Shown piece after piece: positions 5,190 to 5,554 of a stretch of DNA of 5,554 nucleotides. The translations under genes were made by a program, and so were the position numbers. Where the stretch lies: assembly GCA_903842755.1 (NCBI GenBank), contig CAIMNF010000525.1, positions 1-5,554 of the forward strand, written 5' to 3'. Position 1 is the first letter of the stretch; the number at the start of each line of letters is the position of its first letter. The notes below the pieces were generated by a model. The model saw only the letters and a program-made list of their open reading frames with translations, was not told where the DNA came from and ran no database searches. Source of the DNA: Oligoflexia bacterium (GTDB lineage: Bacteria; Bdellovibrionota; UBA1018; CAIMNF01).

Positions 5190-5554
5190 ATGCATGGGTT
5201 TTGTTTTCGTGGGCTTTCTTTTCAACTTTTGTGCGCTTGCTCCATTTTGCTTAACTCTTTTGGGATAGATTCAAAGGGGCCAACTTTTAAACTTTCTTTA
5301 TTGCAAGCGGAACAAGAAGTTCTCCAGAATTCGGCGTCCTTAAAATCGGCAGCTTCCTACACCGAAGGCGCACAAGCGCAAACAAAAGCCGTTTCCTCTT
5401 CGCTGCTTCCAAATTTATCTCTTCAGGGAAGTTATTTTTATCAAACCGAAGTCCCCTCGCTTGCCATTGGCCCATTGGGTACTCTTCAATTTGGAACTCA
5501 CAGTAACTATGCAGTGGGTCCGGTGCTCACTTACACGCTTTTTGATGGCGGAAA
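5190..5554 (+). CDS. TolC-family outer-membrane efflux protein, N-terminal part, cut by window edge
   Basis: TolC-type proteins are trimeric outer-membrane ducts for type I secretion and tripartite efflux pumps. I translated 121 codons from the ATG at 5190, open to the right edge. Residues 1 to about 25 are a signal peptide. The mature start, FKLSLLQAEQEVLQNSASLKSA, is the usual first helix of the family. It is followed by helical AQAQTKAVSSSLLPNLSLQGSY and then strand-like segments ending YAVGPVLTYTLFDGG, the conserved block leading into the second long helix. GAGGA (5178-5182) ends 7 bases before the ATG. C15 and C17 lie in the signal region (LLCAC); since some family members are lipoproteins, lipidation at C17 is possible, but the match to a lipobox is poor. 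The gene follows the EEP hydrolase by 59 bases with no terminator seen, so one transcript is plausible. Any pump partners would lie to the right. Confidence 0.9.
   Translation, partial: MHGFCFRGLSFQLLCACSILLNSFGIDSKGPTFKLSLLQAEQEVLQNSASLKSAASYTEGAQAQTKAVSSSLLPNLSLQGSYFYQTEVPSLAIGPLGTLQFGTHSNYAVGPVLTYTLFDGG

Noticed and set aside
5287..5475. Minus-strand open frame of 62 codons over the TolC-family gene
   Set aside because: The plus strand matches the TolC family throughout this stretch and has a good ribosome binding site; the antisense frame has no visible feature.
1..5554. Mobile element, CRISPR array, tRNA or toxin-antitoxin pair
   Set aside because: No transposase or integrase coding, no repeated spacers, no tRNA-like cloverleaf and no small paired genes were found on either strand.

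Overview
The window comes from a Gram-negative bacterium. The evidence is an outer-membrane beta-barrel protein ending in Phe, an outer-membrane efflux (TolC-type) protein, several Sec signal peptides without a lipobox, and a periplasmic solute-binding protein. Base composition is moderate (mid-40s % GC by eye). At least two genes, the family 5 solute-binding protein and bfd, most plausibly start at TTG. The gene content would suit a deltaproteobacterial or Bdellovibrionota-like genome rich in unknown secreted proteins, but that is an impression; nothing here fixes the taxon.

Layout: positions 1-3426 are coded on the minus strand and 3537-5554 on the plus strand, diverging from a 110-bp region at 3427-3536. 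Leftward from that region come bacterioferritin (bfr, 2962-3426), a 505-residue exported protein of unknown function (1364-2881), a 260-bp intergenic region holding a stem-loop terminator candidate and a promoter candidate, an outer-membrane beta-barrel protein (405-1103), and the first 124 codons of a family 5 (OppA-like) solute-binding protein that runs off the left edge. Rightward come bacterioferritin-associated ferredoxin (bfd, 3537-3746), a secreted endonuclease/exonuclease/phosphatase-fold hydrolase with a C-terminal extension (3784-5130), and the first 121 codons of a TolC-family outer-membrane protein that runs off the right edge.

The clearest functional unit is the bfr/bfd pair. Bfr oxidises and stores iron, and Bfd is the [2Fe-2S] protein that docks on Bfr and passes electrons to its heme so that iron is released. 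They are transcribed divergently from a shared control region containing two dyad elements, with no recognisable canonical Fur box. All ferroxidase and heme ligands of Bfr and all four cluster cysteines of Bfd are present at standard positions, but residues known to form the Bfr-Bfd contact differ on both sides. The other genes concern the cell envelope and secretion; no mobile element, CRISPR array, tRNA or rRNA was seen. No obviously new multi-gene system is visible. The best leads are the altered Bfr-Bfd interface, the divergent promoter region, the unknown 505-residue protein and the extended EEP hydrolase.
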